Positions 24,506-32,521 of a stretch of DNA of 64,000 bases are shown here, piece after piece (positions within the stretch are counted from its first letter, which is position 1; each line of letters starts with the position of its first letter). The stretch lies in assembly GCF_017745275.1 (NCBI RefSeq), contig NZ_JAGHZS010000010.1, positions 434,001 through 498,000 of the forward strand, in the 5' to 3' direction. The position numbers were made by a program, and so were the translations under genes. The notes under the pieces are model-generated. The model ran no database searches. It saw only the letters and a list, made by a program, of their open reading frames with translations, and had not been told where the DNA came from. Origin of the DNA: Chitinophaga sp. (GTDB lineage Bacteria; Bacteroidota; Bacteroidia; Chitinophagales; Chitinophagaceae).

Positions 24506-24738
24506 ATGTTCAGCTTCGCTGCCCATTTGCGGAGATCAAACAGACAGCGTTGCTATCTGTTCCGGGAGATTGAACCGGCGGCGTTGCCACCAGTTCAGGG
24601 AGATCGGGTAGGGGCTGCTCCACGCAGGCCCCTTACCCACGAAGATTGAACGGGTCGCCTTCGGCACCCCATTCGCGGATTCGGAACGGGCTTCGCTCCG
24701 TTAGCGAGCGGTGTTTTTGCTTCGCAAAAACCGCTCGC
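24497..24738 (+). repeat. 34-bp-period array of diverged hairpin repeats
   Basis: Units start at 24497, 24531, 24565, 24599, 24641 and 24675; the fourth is 42 bp, the others 34. Each begins with a GGAGATTGAAC-like block, then forms its own hairpin with apical GC-TTC-GC or GC-GTT-GC. Stem sequences differ between units while pairing is kept. A final strong hairpin at 24704-24738 closes the array. It lies directly upstream of mobC and the relaxase gene, so it is a candidate oriT or structured leader. Confidence 0.7.
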
Positions 24739-24796
24739 CCCTTCACTCCCGATGGTCGCAAAGGGGAAATGCAGCGGAGATTAAATCGGAGATCGT

Positions 24797-25159
24797 ATGG
24801 AGAGATCAGAGCAAAGACCAAAAGGTAAAGGAGGCCGACCGGCTAAAGCCGTTCGGAGAGAGAAACAGTTTAGCGTTAGATTTACAGCGGCAGAGTATTA
24901 TACAGTGAAGGAAAAAGCCCGCGAAAGCGGCTTTTCCCTCACTGTATTCTTCCGGCAAATTGCCCTTAATGGGCAGGTTAAAATTCGTTTGACTGTAGAT
25001 GAAAAGCACCTGCTAAAGCAGTTAATAGGCATGGCCTCTAACATTAATCAACTGGCAAAAGCAGCTCACCAGCATGGCCTGGCGGCCGCTTTGTTATACT
25101 TTGAACAGTATAGAATGCAGTTTGATGAACTAATAAACCGGTTGACAAATGATAAGTAA
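24797..25159 (+). CDS. mobC: Mobilisation protein MobC
   Basis: The product has 120 residues. The N-terminus is basic (GKGGRPAKAVRREKQ) and is followed by a ribbon-helix-helix-like segment (FSVRFTAAEYYTVKEKARESG). The C-terminal MobC domain contains GMASNINQLAKAAHQHG. MobC proteins bind near oriT and help the relaxase open the DNA. The gene overlaps the relaxase gene by 11 bp, and the hairpin array ends 60 bp upstream. Confidence 0.88.
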   Translation: MERSEQRPKGKGGRPAKAVRREKQFSVRFTAAEYYTVKEKARESGFSLTVFFRQIALNGQVKIRLTVDEKHLLKQLIGMASNINQLAKAAHQHGLAAALLYFEQYRMQFDELINRLTNDK

Positions 25160-25919
25160 GGTAATTACCGGCAGTAGTTTTTATGGCTGCTGCCGGTATA
25201 TATGTGAAGATGAAAACCGGGCCATAGTATTAGCCGCAGAAGGAGTAAGGGACTATGATTACCGCCTAATGGCCCATGATTTTGAAGCTCAAAGAAAGGA
25301 TTTACCGGGTAAAAAGAAGGCCGTTTTTCATGGTATTCTTAGCTTTTATCCAGAAGAATCTTTGTCGGATGATGCACTGGAAACAATAGCGAGGGAGTAT
25401 CTGGAGAAGATTGGTATGTCTGATACGCAGTTTGCAATAGCCAAACACATCGACAAAAAACACTTGCACCTGCATATTATAGCCAACTTTGTAGGAAATA
25501 AAAGAAAGGCAATTCGTGACAGTTGGATCGGGTTGCGAGGAAAGAAAGCAGCACAGGAACTAACTATGAGATATCAATTAGTTCCGGCTGAAAAGAAAAA
25601 TTTGTCTTTGACAAATGTCGAGTCTTTGAACACAGAAGAAGCCATTCGTTATGAAATTTACAACGCTATTCAAAAGAAATTACAACTAGCTAGAAGCCTT
25701 TCGGGGTTAATAGATAGCCTGATTAAATCGGGAATAGATATACAGTATAAGTATAAATCAGGTACCAGAGAATTGCAAGGAATTAGTTTTAAAAAGGGGC
25801 TTTATTGCTTTAAAGGAAGTAAGATAGACCGTAAGTTTTCCATTGCAGGATTACAAAAAATAATCCAGGAAAATAATCAGAAACAGACGCAAAAAAGAAG
25901 GCTTAGAAGGGGAATATGA
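25149..25919 (+). CDS. Relaxase/mobilisation nuclease (MobA-like)
   Basis: The product has 256 residues with the PF03432-type relaxase domain: N-terminal ITGSSFYGCCRYI, then the metal-binding motif HIDKKHLHLHIIANFV. It would nick one strand at oriT and stay attached to its 5' end during transfer. It is short for the family, with only a basic helical tail after the nuclease domain and no helicase or primase part. With no coupling protein or type IV secretion genes near it, transfer must rely on a helper. Confidence 0.88.
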   Translation: MISKVITGSSFYGCCRYICEDENRAIVLAAEGVRDYDYRLMAHDFEAQRKDLPGKKKAVFHGILSFYPEESLSDDALETIAREYLEKIGMSDTQFAIAKHIDKKHLHLHIIANFVGNKRKAIRDSWIGLRGKKAAQELTMRYQLVPAEKKNLSLTNVESLNTEEAIRYEIYNAIQKKLQLARSLSGLIDSLIKSGIDIQYKYKSGTRELQGISFKKGLYCFKGSKIDRKFSIAGLQKIIQENNQKQTQKRRLRRGI

Positions 25920-25949
25920 CGCTGAAAAATAAATTACTGCCGCGGGCTT

Positions 25950-26026
25950 GCGCGTTGTCCAAGATAATTTTTGCAACGCTTTTTCGCTACCGGGCATGTT
26001 CGAAAAAATCATCTTGGACAACGCGC
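25950..26026. repeat. Perfect 16-bp inverted repeat after the relaxase gene
   Basis: The arms GCGCGTTGTCCAAGAT (25950-25965) and its complement (26011-26026) enclose 45 nt. It starts 30 bp after the relaxase stop. It may be a bidirectional terminator with the convergent XRE gene or part of a transfer or replication origin. Confidence 0.6.
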
Positions 26027-26061
26027 AGTATGCTCTTAATAAGGAGATTTATTGCGTTAAG

Positions 26062-26292
26062 TTATAATTCTTCAACCCTTTTATGAAAGTCAGAGAGAGT
26101 AATGCCAAAGTATTTGCAGAGAGCAGATAGTGTGCTGACAGTAGGGTTAGCTTTGGCCGTTTCTATTCGACCAACGTGTATATTCGTATCATTATAAACT
26201 TCTTCCTGACTAACGTCTTTAGCCTCACGTAATTCTTTAAGAATCGCGGCTATTCCCTTTAACAGCTTATTATTTCTTATTTGCTTCGCCAT
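26062..26292 (-). CDS. Small XRE-family regulator
   Basis: The product has 76 residues and consists of one helix-turn-helix: LREAKDVSQEEVYNDTNIHVGRIETAKANPTVSTLSALCKYFGI. It is a DNA-binding regulator probably controlling the rightward genes or itself. An inverted repeat AATAATGAC-n6-GTCATTATT lies 34 bp upstream of its start. It has no partner protease, unlike the repressor next to CBASS. Confidence 0.85.
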   Translation of the reverse strand: MAKQIRNNKLLKGIAAILKELREAKDVSQEEVYNDTNIHVGRIETAKANPTVSTLSALCKYFGITLSDFHKRVEEL

Positions 26293-26325
26293 CTTATGTA
26301 CAAGATGGGGCTAAATATTTTTCTG

Positions 26326-26349
26326 AATAATGACGAATATGTCATTATT
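26326..26349. promoter_or_regulatory. Candidate operator of the small XRE regulator
   Basis: AATAATGAC (26326-26334) and GTCATTATT (26341-26349) form a perfect 9-bp inverted repeat with a 6-bp spacer, upstream of the XRE gene. Confidence 0.45.
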
Positions 26350-26414
26350 TTAATTATTTTCGTATCGTCAATTATAAACCGACAATCTGAATTTTAAAAA
26401 GCATACTATGAATA

Positions 26415-26719
26415 AATATTGATAGAACTGGTTTTACTTGTAAAGTAAAATCAATATTTTCGCGATTCTTCAATAAAATAATTTGAAGCAATTCGCTTTT
26501 GCCTTGCTATAGAAACGTAGGAAATTTCAGAACACAGGGTGATAAGTGAATGGCTCATGCTATAAAGGCGTGGGCCAACTTATCTGTGTTCAGGCTTCCT
26601 ACGGCCTCTATAGCGGAGAAAGTTGGTACCTGCGCCTTTTCCTTTTTCCCTTCCCGCAGGCTTAGGTTGTTTCTCAGATTTTAATGATAAGGTTTAGCTA
26701 ACCGATCCATGTGGATCGG
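26415..26719 (+). ncRNA. Dense hairpin cluster, candidate structured RNA
   Basis: Consecutive hairpins occupy almost all of this gene-free stretch: 26415-26458, 26462-26496, a 109-nt compound hairpin at 26506-26614, 26616-26675, and 26702-26719. The 109-nt hairpin has stems GCTATAG/CTATAGC, GTAGGAA/TTCCTAC, GAACACAG/CTGTGTTC and an apical 9-bp stem with two G-T pairs that pair only as + strand RNA or DNA. It precedes two unknown genes at 26785. It may be a regulatory leader, a free RNA, or a single-stranded-DNA origin. Confidence 0.5.
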
Positions 26720-26784
26720 AAGGGAGAACTGTTTGGCATAATCAGACCTGTAGCCATTTTAATCATTTTTTAAATTAAAAAGTT

Positions 26785-27267
26785 ATGGAAAGTTTATTAA
26801 GTAACCTGTGCGACATCACCCCCTTCACTAGTAAGACTAGTTTTGTAAACCTTTGTTGGTACTCGTTAAGCCGGGTTATAGCCAGTAAAGAAGCGGATAA
26901 CTGGACCTCGACACAGCGTGATGATTTTATGCTATTCGCTCAGTATTTTATCAGATGCGGGGAGGCAGTATTTATTGTTAAAGACGCTTTGATCCGGGAC
27001 AATGTTACGAATCTCAATAGTAAGTTAGTTACCGAGTTGGCGGAGCCTTTAGATTGGCTGGAGGAATTTGCATCATCCATAGAAGCGGATGATCTTGATA
27101 AAACAATAGACGAATACGCGGAGATACTCCTAAATATAGAAAAGCGCATGGTAGACGAGGAGGTAGCCGAGTTTGCGGCCAACCATTTCAAATTTTTCTT
27201 TCAGAGGGTCCATTCTTTAAATATTGAAGAACAAACCAAGTGTAAGCAGCTCGTTATTCACCATTAA
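26785..27267 (+). CDS. Hypothetical island protein, all-helical
   Basis: The product has 160 residues, acidic in the second half (SSIEADDLDKTIDEYAEILLNIEKRMVDEE) and predicted helical throughout. There is no signal peptide or recognised domain. It is preceded by an A-rich leader and the hairpin cluster and followed after 10 bp by a second small gene. The pair is probably one operon. The position between mobilisation genes and the recombinase suggests a role in maintenance or control of the element. Confidence 0.55.
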   Translation: MESLLSNLCDITPFTSKTSFVNLCWYSLSRVIASKEADNWTSTQRDDFMLFAQYFIRCGEAVFIVKDALIRDNVTNLNSKLVTELAEPLDWLEEFASSIEADDLDKTIDEYAEILLNIEKRMVDEEVAEFAANHFKFFFQRVHSLNIEEQTKCKQLVIHH

Positions 27268-27277
27268 ACATTGACTG

Positions 27278-27541
27278 ATGAATAGTATTAAATCTTCAAA
27301 TGTTTTATTCACGTTTCATGCAGGGTTTACCAATGTGGCGTTACTTTTCAGGGAACGGGTCTGCGAGGAATGCAATTATAGCACTCCAACCTTTTACAGG
27401 AAAATGAGAGGCATTGACAAGCGTGTGGAGGGTAAGTTGGTACCAGCATTAAGTAACGCTGAAAAGCAAAAAATCCGCGAGATAGCAGAGGAAGTTACCA
27501 ATAACCTACGTACTTCTGTTTTCGGGGAAACAAGTAAATAA
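27278..27541 (+). CDS. Hypothetical small protein, possible DNA-binding
   Basis: The product has 87 residues. A segment FRERVCEECNYSTPTFYRKMRGID resembles a helix-turn-helix with TPTFYRKMR as recognition helix, followed by a charged helical tail. It is the second gene after the hairpin cluster and ends before a good terminator at 27563-27594. No named family is recognised; a regulator of the element is the most likely role. Confidence 0.5.
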   Translation: MNSIKSSNVLFTFHAGFTNVALLFRERVCEECNYSTPTFYRKMRGIDKRVEGKLVPALSNAEKQKIREIAEEVTNNLRTSVFGETSK

Positions 27542-27562
27542 ACTCAGGATCTGGACTTAATG

Positions 27563-27594
27563 ACAACGGCGCTTGATTTCTCATGCGCCGTTGT
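27563..27594 (+). terminator. Terminator of the 26785-27541 operon
   Basis: ACAACGGCGC (27563-27572) and GCGCCGTTGT (27585-27594) make a perfect 10-bp stem with a 12-nt loop, between convergent genes. Confidence 0.7.
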
Positions 27595-27608
27595 TATTAA
27601 GTTCTGAA

Positions 27609-28007
27609 TTATTCCCTCATTAGATTGTCATGATCAAGATTGTAATTTTTGTAAACAGACCATATGTCTCCATCAGGCATTCCTATGTCTCGTATTTTCT
27701 GATATTTTGGGGGAACGTCGCTCCATAAGAATGAAATTGAACCCTCATGGTCTGAAACGGCCAATAACTGATGAGATTCATATTCAGTTAATGTTTTCAA
27801 AAACCATATTAGCCTTTCCGGCTGCGCCCCATCATCATTTACTATTATGATATCATTGAAAGATGTAATGCTCTCAATTTTCTTACCTCCTAGAGTTTGA
27901 ATGTGTTCGAGGGTGATAAATCTTTTCATGTTTTGTAGATTATTTTGGTTATGTGAAATATTAAGACAACTATATGGATCATTTTGTTTATGAGGAGTGT
28001 TGCTCAT
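27609..28007 (-). CDS. Hypothetical protein coupled to the recombinase gene
   Basis: The product has 132 residues from ATG 28007; a start at the internal MKRFITLEHIQTL is equally possible and would leave about 106 residues. No domain is recognised. The core SITSFNDIIIVNDDGAQPE looks like an alpha/beta fold. The first codon overlaps the recombinase stop (ATGA), so the two genes are translationally coupled and the protein is probably an accessory of the element. Confidence 0.55.
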   Translation of the reverse strand: MSNTPHKQNDPYSCLNISHNQNNLQNMKRFITLEHIQTLGGKKIESITSFNDIIIVNDDGAQPERLIWFLKTLTEYESHQLLAVSDHEGSISFLWSDVPPKYQKIRDIGMPDGDIWSVYKNYNLDHDNLMRE

Positions 28008-29332
28008 TGAACAGAAGGAGTTGTCGCAACTCGATTCCTATTCTCCCATATTTCTTTAATTTTTCTCCCAGCTTCTTCCGGGCTAATACGGATATACTTG
28101 TAAAAGTCTTGTAAGCTTTTGTGACCGCTGATTTTCATGATTAACTCTACAGGCGTCCCTGCAAGAAACTCATTAGTACAGAAGGAACGCCGGCAGGTAT
28201 GAGAGGTTATCCATCCATATTTAGGTTTTATCACCTCAATATCCTGATTGCCCTTCTTATAAGAGAATTTAACCGGTTCGCAAATGCCCGCTAGTCGGCC
28301 AATTTCTTTAATATTTACATTGAAATCCGGATTGTTTACGATAGGGACTACCCTTTGAAAGCGATTTATAAGGATCTCATTAGCCGCATCCATTAAAGGA
28401 ATTACTACCCAGTGGTCTGATTTTTCCTGTTTTTTTCGGAGCATCCCTTCCCGTATATCTTCTGGCTTGATATTGGAAAAGTCTGAAAACCGAAGCCCGG
28501 TAAGGCATCCCAAGACAAATAGATCACGATAGGGAAGGAGGGAGGGGAAATCCGATAGGTCAGTATTATATATCTGGTTTATCTCCTTCCATGAAAGGTA
28601 TATAGCGTCCGAATCCTCATTTAGTATTTTAAAATCCGATAAGTCAATAGGAGGGATGATTTTACGGCGTACCCTATCCCGGACGAATATACGGAGCTGT
28701 TTAATGGTTTTGCCTACTGTGGCTGTTTTAAGCCCCTTTGTAACGGTCTTGCGCCTACGCTGGACATATTCAAAGGTCAGGAAATCAACCAGCCCCTCAT
28801 AGAAATTAAAGTCAAGGCAATTAAAGGTAATAATGGCTTTACGATAGTCCTGATATGCCTGTAGGTGGTCTTTCATGTTTTTATAAACCCGCAACATGCC
28901 AGGCGTAACCTTATTGGTCTTGCATCTTATGTAATCATCTATCTGAAAGTAAAAGTTCAGGTTTGTTTCCGGCTGTCTGTCTGCAATCTGGTCTGCCATA
29001 GGGGAAAGGGTTTCGGGGTTTAGGTCAGGTTTAAAGGTACTCTTGACGAATGCCAATACATCTATTATTTTCTTTTGGACGGCATGGGAGATAACATCCT
29101 CGACTACACGCAACATAGCTTTAAGCCTTTTGTTGAGTGTTTCAGGATCTCCAAATACTTCTGGCAGGTTTGTCGCTATACGGGAGCGTTTCCAATAGGC
29201 GGGAGGGATAGCAATTTCTGTGTTTAACAATGTTCTTTTGTCGGAGTTGTAACAATACTGGATAAAAATAAGGCTTGTACCATCGCGCCTAATCTTGCTA
29301 CTTTTGCATACTAATTTAAGAGGTAACAGCAT
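28004..29332 (-). CDS. Tyrosine recombinase / integrase
   Basis: The product has 442 residues with the layout of Bacteroidota integrases: an N-terminal arm-binding region, a SAM-like core-binding domain (about 110-220), and a catalytic domain with LTGLRFSDFSN (catalytic Arg), HTCRRSF (HxxR), GHKSLQDF and the nucleophile Tyr in FYKYIRIS. It would insert and excise the island at the tRNA-Lys 3' end. Its start is 150 bp from the right attachment site and it reads into the element. Candidate arm sites lie at 29338-29362 and 17116-17140. Confidence 0.93.
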   Translation of the reverse strand: MLLPLKLVCKSSKIRRDGTSLIFIQYCYNSDKRTLLNTEIAIPPAYWKRSRIATNLPEVFGDPETLNKRLKAMLRVVEDVISHAVQKKIIDVLAFVKSTFKPDLNPETLSPMADQIADRQPETNLNFYFQIDDYIRCKTNKVTPGMLRVYKNMKDHLQAYQDYRKAIITFNCLDFNFYEGLVDFLTFEYVQRRRKTVTKGLKTATVGKTIKQLRIFVRDRVRRKIIPPIDLSDFKILNEDSDAIYLSWKEINQIYNTDLSDFPSLLPYRDLFVLGCLTGLRFSDFSNIKPEDIREGMLRKKQEKSDHWVVIPLMDAANEILINRFQRVVPIVNNPDFNVNIKEIGRLAGICEPVKFSYKKGNQDIEVIKPKYGWITSHTCRRSFCTNEFLAGTPVELIMKISGHKSLQDFYKYIRISPEEAGRKIKEIWENRNRVATTPSVQ

Positions 29333-29337
29333 AACTA

Positions 29338-29362
29338 GTCTATTTTTTAGTCTATTAAAGTG
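29338..29362. repeat. Right copy of the 25-bp recombinase arm-site candidate
   Basis: It matches 17116-17140 at 23 of 25 bases and contains GTCTAT twice, spaced 12 bp. The two copies lie inside the two ends of the island in the same orientation. Confidence 0.55.
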
Positions 29363-29481
29363 GGGCCAACCTTAATAAAGTTAAGAAGTAGAAAAGCGAT
29401 TCGCTGTTGCAGAATGCTTAAAATCAACGTTTTAGAACGTGTTTAAGTAATCTGCGGTAAGACTAGGAAATAGATCGGAAA

Positions 29482-29496
29482 TCCCAAGGGGATCAC
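29482..29496 (+). repeat. attR core
   Basis: It is identical to the last 15 bp of the tRNA-Lys region at 17056-17070. The tRNA terminator of the original chromosome follows at 29519. Confidence 0.9.
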
Positions 29497-29518
29497 AACA
29501 AGAATATCAAAGACAATT

Positions 29519-29553
29519 AAAGCCGCATAAATCGTAAGATTTACGCGGCTTTT
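29519..29553 (+). terminator. Original tRNA-Lys terminator, displaced by the island
   Basis: AAAGCCGC and GCGGCTTT arms with TAAATC/GATTTA inside form a long stem followed by T-rich sequence. Confidence 0.7.
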
Positions 29554-29780
29554 CTGCTTTTAGGATATTAAGGTAAACTACATCAAACGAACCTGAAAGG
29601 ATACAGTAATATTTTTTAATTTACTGTATCCAAGATATGATTCATGAAATAGAGAATGTTGAAATTTCTCCTGTCAAGTCGTTTGGATTTAATGAGGATA
29701 ATTATAAATCGTTTTTTTTGACAGTCGAATCTGACTATAAGATATCAAAAGATATGATTTATGGGAAAGGGAATTTTTGA
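29554..29780. other. Intergenic stretch right of the island
   Basis: It holds an 11-bp inverted repeat GGATACAGTAA/TTACTGTATCC (29599-29631) and a 47-codon plus-strand frame (29637-29780) with natural-looking composition but no recognised relative. That frame is possibly the remnant N-terminus of a lost gene. Confidence 0.3.
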
Positions 29781-32021
29781 TTATTTCCATCCTGGTAATG
29801 TTTTACTTTTCAGCTTCCCGTCCTTATATATACCTTCAACCTGCTTATTACATGGGATATTCAGCTTAAAATGCACATCCCATTCTTTCGGCCAAGTGGG
29901 CAGAAGTATATTTTTTTTGTTTTCACATTGTAATAGCATTCGTTGAAGAGCAATCATTGCCACATTTCCATGACATTGATCAGGAGTCCAGTCATAGTTA
30001 GGACCCCAAAATGCAGGAAAGCGAAAGTTTTTATCCCAGCTTGAAAAACTTTGTACTACCATATCCTTAGCCTCTTCTGTCAAACCTAGTAATGCCGCCT
30101 GAATTGAGTTTTGTTGCCAGCCGCCATTTTCTTTATGTACTCTATGACTAAATGTCTCAAGTGCTACTTGCAAATCAGGCTTTCCAACACCATAGGCGCG
30201 ATAAGGGAAGACAGCATATAGCTCAGGGTTTTCTGAATTAGCTTTGTTACTATATTCATGAGCCGGTGCCAGCATGGTTTTACCGGCTGTTGTTCGAAGC
30301 GGTATGGGAGGCAAATCGCGGATGAGTTTTATCCACATTGTCCTGTTTTTAGATCCGGTTAGATACACGGGAAGTTGCAGCATTTTTTCGGCCACCGTGT
30401 GAATCCCCACAATTTCCGGCAGCGGATTAATGGCTGTGTGATAAGTTTCCAATGACATCGCCGGGTTAAAGAAGATCTTCCCGTCATTACCCCTTTTCCA
30501 ATGTTGATCATAGAATCGGAGAATGTTCGACACGAGAGGTATCAGTGTATCCTTTGCAAATTTAGTTCGCCCGGTAAAAGAATAATAATCGATCATTAAC
30601 AACGACAGTTCCAACCCGCCTTGCCAATAATAGCGGATGTATGGGTTTTTTGTGTAGCCTTCAGGCTGATTGTCTCTGTCGCAGCCATAGTCACCATCGG
30701 CATATGTTCCCCAAAAATTCATCGTTTCCGGAAAAAAGGCTCCGTCATGATGATAATACTGCTTTGTTGCTGCAATGCGTAATGGCAGGGCATCCATATA
30801 CATTTTGAATAATGGTTGCATCATAGCAAAGTCACCCGAGTAGAGCATGCTCCAATAAAGGAGTCTTGTATTCTGCCACCAATAACAACCACCCCACATG
30901 CGAAAGTCGGCATCGAAACCCTTAAATCGATCATCCCGCTTGTAGGTATCCACGGTAAAAATACTTCCGTTAAACTTAATGGGAGAATAACCTCGTCCGG
31001 AGCAGGCATTTATGTAGCGTTGTAAAATATATCCCTGAGTAACGGTACGGGCTTTCTGATTTTCAATAGAGTCCTGCGCCGAAATAAAAATAAAAGACTG
31101 ATCCCAGAAATTATGCCACCATTTTTTGTGTGCAGCAATACGATTTTGTATATCTATTGCCTGTATTGATCTGGCTTGTTTTTGTGTCCCTTGTTCCCAG
31201 CCGTCAATGGTACCTGTTTGGGTCAGCGGGAATACCTGGACCTGGAAGCTATTAGCTGCTCCTGTGCTTATCATTGCAGTATCGGATATATTGGTCAACC
31301 CTTTGGCAGTTATCATTACACCATAGTTCCGGTGCATAATCGGATCTGTCATCTTATCCTTATACTTGTATAGCGATTGTACCATCAAATTATTTTCAAA
31401 AATGGAGGAGGCATTGTGATGTACTGCGAGAATGCGATTGTGTGTTCCGCTAAGAATGCTGTCCGCATCCTGGTATATAGTTTTCAGGCAGTCATTAGAT
31501 ACCTGAGTGGGTCCGATACCCCAGACAGATTTTCCTTCTTCGCCCAGGATGGGGCGTTTTTCTCTTCTCCAGCTTTCATAGGTTACTTTTAACTGAACAG
31601 GGGCCTTGCTTTTTATATCGGCCTGGATAACAGGATGATTTGCATCAATCCAAAACCGTATCCTGGTATCACCGTAATTAACAAGTATTTCACCATCCTT
31701 AAGATTCAATTCCTGGGAAAATGTTTCTGTATTGAAGCGATTCGGGGTGATAGATATGACAACTTTACCAAGTTTCAGCAGGCGACCTATTTCACTCCAC
31801 GCATCAGTCTTGGATATATAAAATGCCAGATCGCCATTTGGTTCCACCCACAAGTTAGCACCTATATCTCCATTCCCGATTGGCATAGAACCTTGTGAGT
31901 TGATACCTGGCGTATTCCATCGCACATTGTAATCATTTAACGGGTCTCTTTGTGCAGCCAGCGACTGAGGGATGAGCAGGCTGCAGATCAGGATGGATAA
32001 GGAAAGTATTTTAAAATTCAT
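29781..32021 (-). CDS. Glycoside hydrolase with DUF5703-type N-terminus (GH95-like)
   Basis: The product has 746 residues with a signal peptide (MNFKILSLSILICSLLIPQSLAA is a little longer than the cleaved part). The N-terminal DYNVRWNTPG...GSMPIGNGDIG...YISKTDAW segment is the DUF5703 domain. The long C-terminal part is an (alpha/alpha)6-type catalytic domain (RMWGGCYWWQNTRLLYWSML, FFPETMNFWGTYADGDYGC) like GH95 fucosidases and relatives. It should act in the periplasm on an oligosaccharide; the linkage is not provable here. It stands alone between the tRNA island and transposon scraps, 2.7 kb from the fucosidase/galactosidase locus that it may serve. Confidence 0.7.
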   Translation of the reverse strand: MNFKILSLSILICSLLIPQSLAAQRDPLNDYNVRWNTPGINSQGSMPIGNGDIGANLWVEPNGDLAFYISKTDAWSEIGRLLKLGKVVISITPNRFNTETFSQELNLKDGEILVNYGDTRIRFWIDANHPVIQADIKSKAPVQLKVTYESWRREKRPILGEEGKSVWGIGPTQVSNDCLKTIYQDADSILSGTHNRILAVHHNASSIFENNLMVQSLYKYKDKMTDPIMHRNYGVMITAKGLTNISDTAMISTGAANSFQVQVFPLTQTGTIDGWEQGTQKQARSIQAIDIQNRIAAHKKWWHNFWDQSFIFISAQDSIENQKARTVTQGYILQRYINACSGRGYSPIKFNGSIFTVDTYKRDDRFKGFDADFRMWGGCYWWQNTRLLYWSMLYSGDFAMMQPLFKMYMDALPLRIAATKQYYHHDGAFFPETMNFWGTYADGDYGCDRDNQPEGYTKNPYIRYYWQGGLELSLLMIDYYSFTGRTKFAKDTLIPLVSNILRFYDQHWKRGNDGKIFFNPAMSLETYHTAINPLPEIVGIHTVAEKMLQLPVYLTGSKNRTMWIKLIRDLPPIPLRTTAGKTMLAPAHEYSNKANSENPELYAVFPYRAYGVGKPDLQVALETFSHRVHKENGGWQQNSIQAALLGLTEEAKDMVVQSFSSWDKNFRFPAFWGPNYDWTPDQCHGNVAMIALQRMLLQCENKKNILLPTWPKEWDVHFKLNIPCNKQVEGIYKDGKLKSKTLPGWK

Positions 32022-32218
32022 TTCAAGAGAAATTATCTTCTTATAGTTAAAGTGTGATTTTTTAGGTCATTACCACCCGGGGATGCCAGAAAAAATTATA
32101 AAGAGACTGCCTATATATTATAATGGTGATTATTCATACGAAGGAATTCAACTTGCCATTCTTCACCTGCCTGCCATACGAAAAAAAAGAAGTCGGGTTA
32201 AAATTAATGGTTTCATTA

Positions 32219-32410
32219 TCATAATGCTTTCAAATAATTGATTTCTTTTGATGTTATATTGACCTGGGAAAGAAGGTATTTGTTCCGAACCGGATGATCT
32301 GCCGATACCATCTGATTAAAATCAGGGGAACAACATGGCCTGATTTTGATAGGTCGGCTCAAATGGTACTTTAAAGCCTTTTCCTCGTGCCATCTCCCAA
32401 TTTTACTCAC
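32219..32410 (-). pseudogene. Possible transposase N-terminal remnant
   Basis: The frame contains DFNQMVSADHPVR, similar to the ELIPADHPVR segment near the start of IS1182-type transposases. The rest does not continue as a transposase. The stretch 32022-32521 otherwise shows no gene. Confidence 0.3.
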
Positions 32411-32521
32411 CTAACCAGCAAGGCAACACTGGCATATTCCGGTAACCAGTGATATTGTGATGGCGCAGAAACCTTACCTGAAGGCTGATGCTGAGGTAAG
32501 GATTTATACTGTGTCGTAACA

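Larger units (their letters stand above)
17056..29496. mobile_element. Mobilisable genomic island in tRNA-Lys carrying CBASS
   Basis: The ends are the perfect 15-bp repeats at 17056-17070 and 29482-29496, derived from the tRNA 3' end; the size is about 12.4 kb. It encodes a tyrosine recombinase at the right end, an Xis-like protein, MobC, a small relaxase and XRE regulators, but no type IV secretion genes, so it would depend on a helper element. The cargo is a CBASS operon with its regulator pair, two YegP proteins and a PIN protein. The sequence is visibly richer in AT than both flanks. A copy of the left end inside it at 18645 suggests two stacked insertions. Confidence 0.9.

Noticed and set aside
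24497..24738. The 34-bp period array as a CRISPR array
   Set aside because: The conserved part is short, each unit is a full self-complementary hairpin, there are no spacer-like non-palindromic segments, and no cas genes are nearby.
29637..29780. 47-codon plus-strand frame right of the island
   Set aside because: The composition is gene-like but there is no relative I recognise, and it ends exactly at the stop of the opposite gene; described only as intergenic content.
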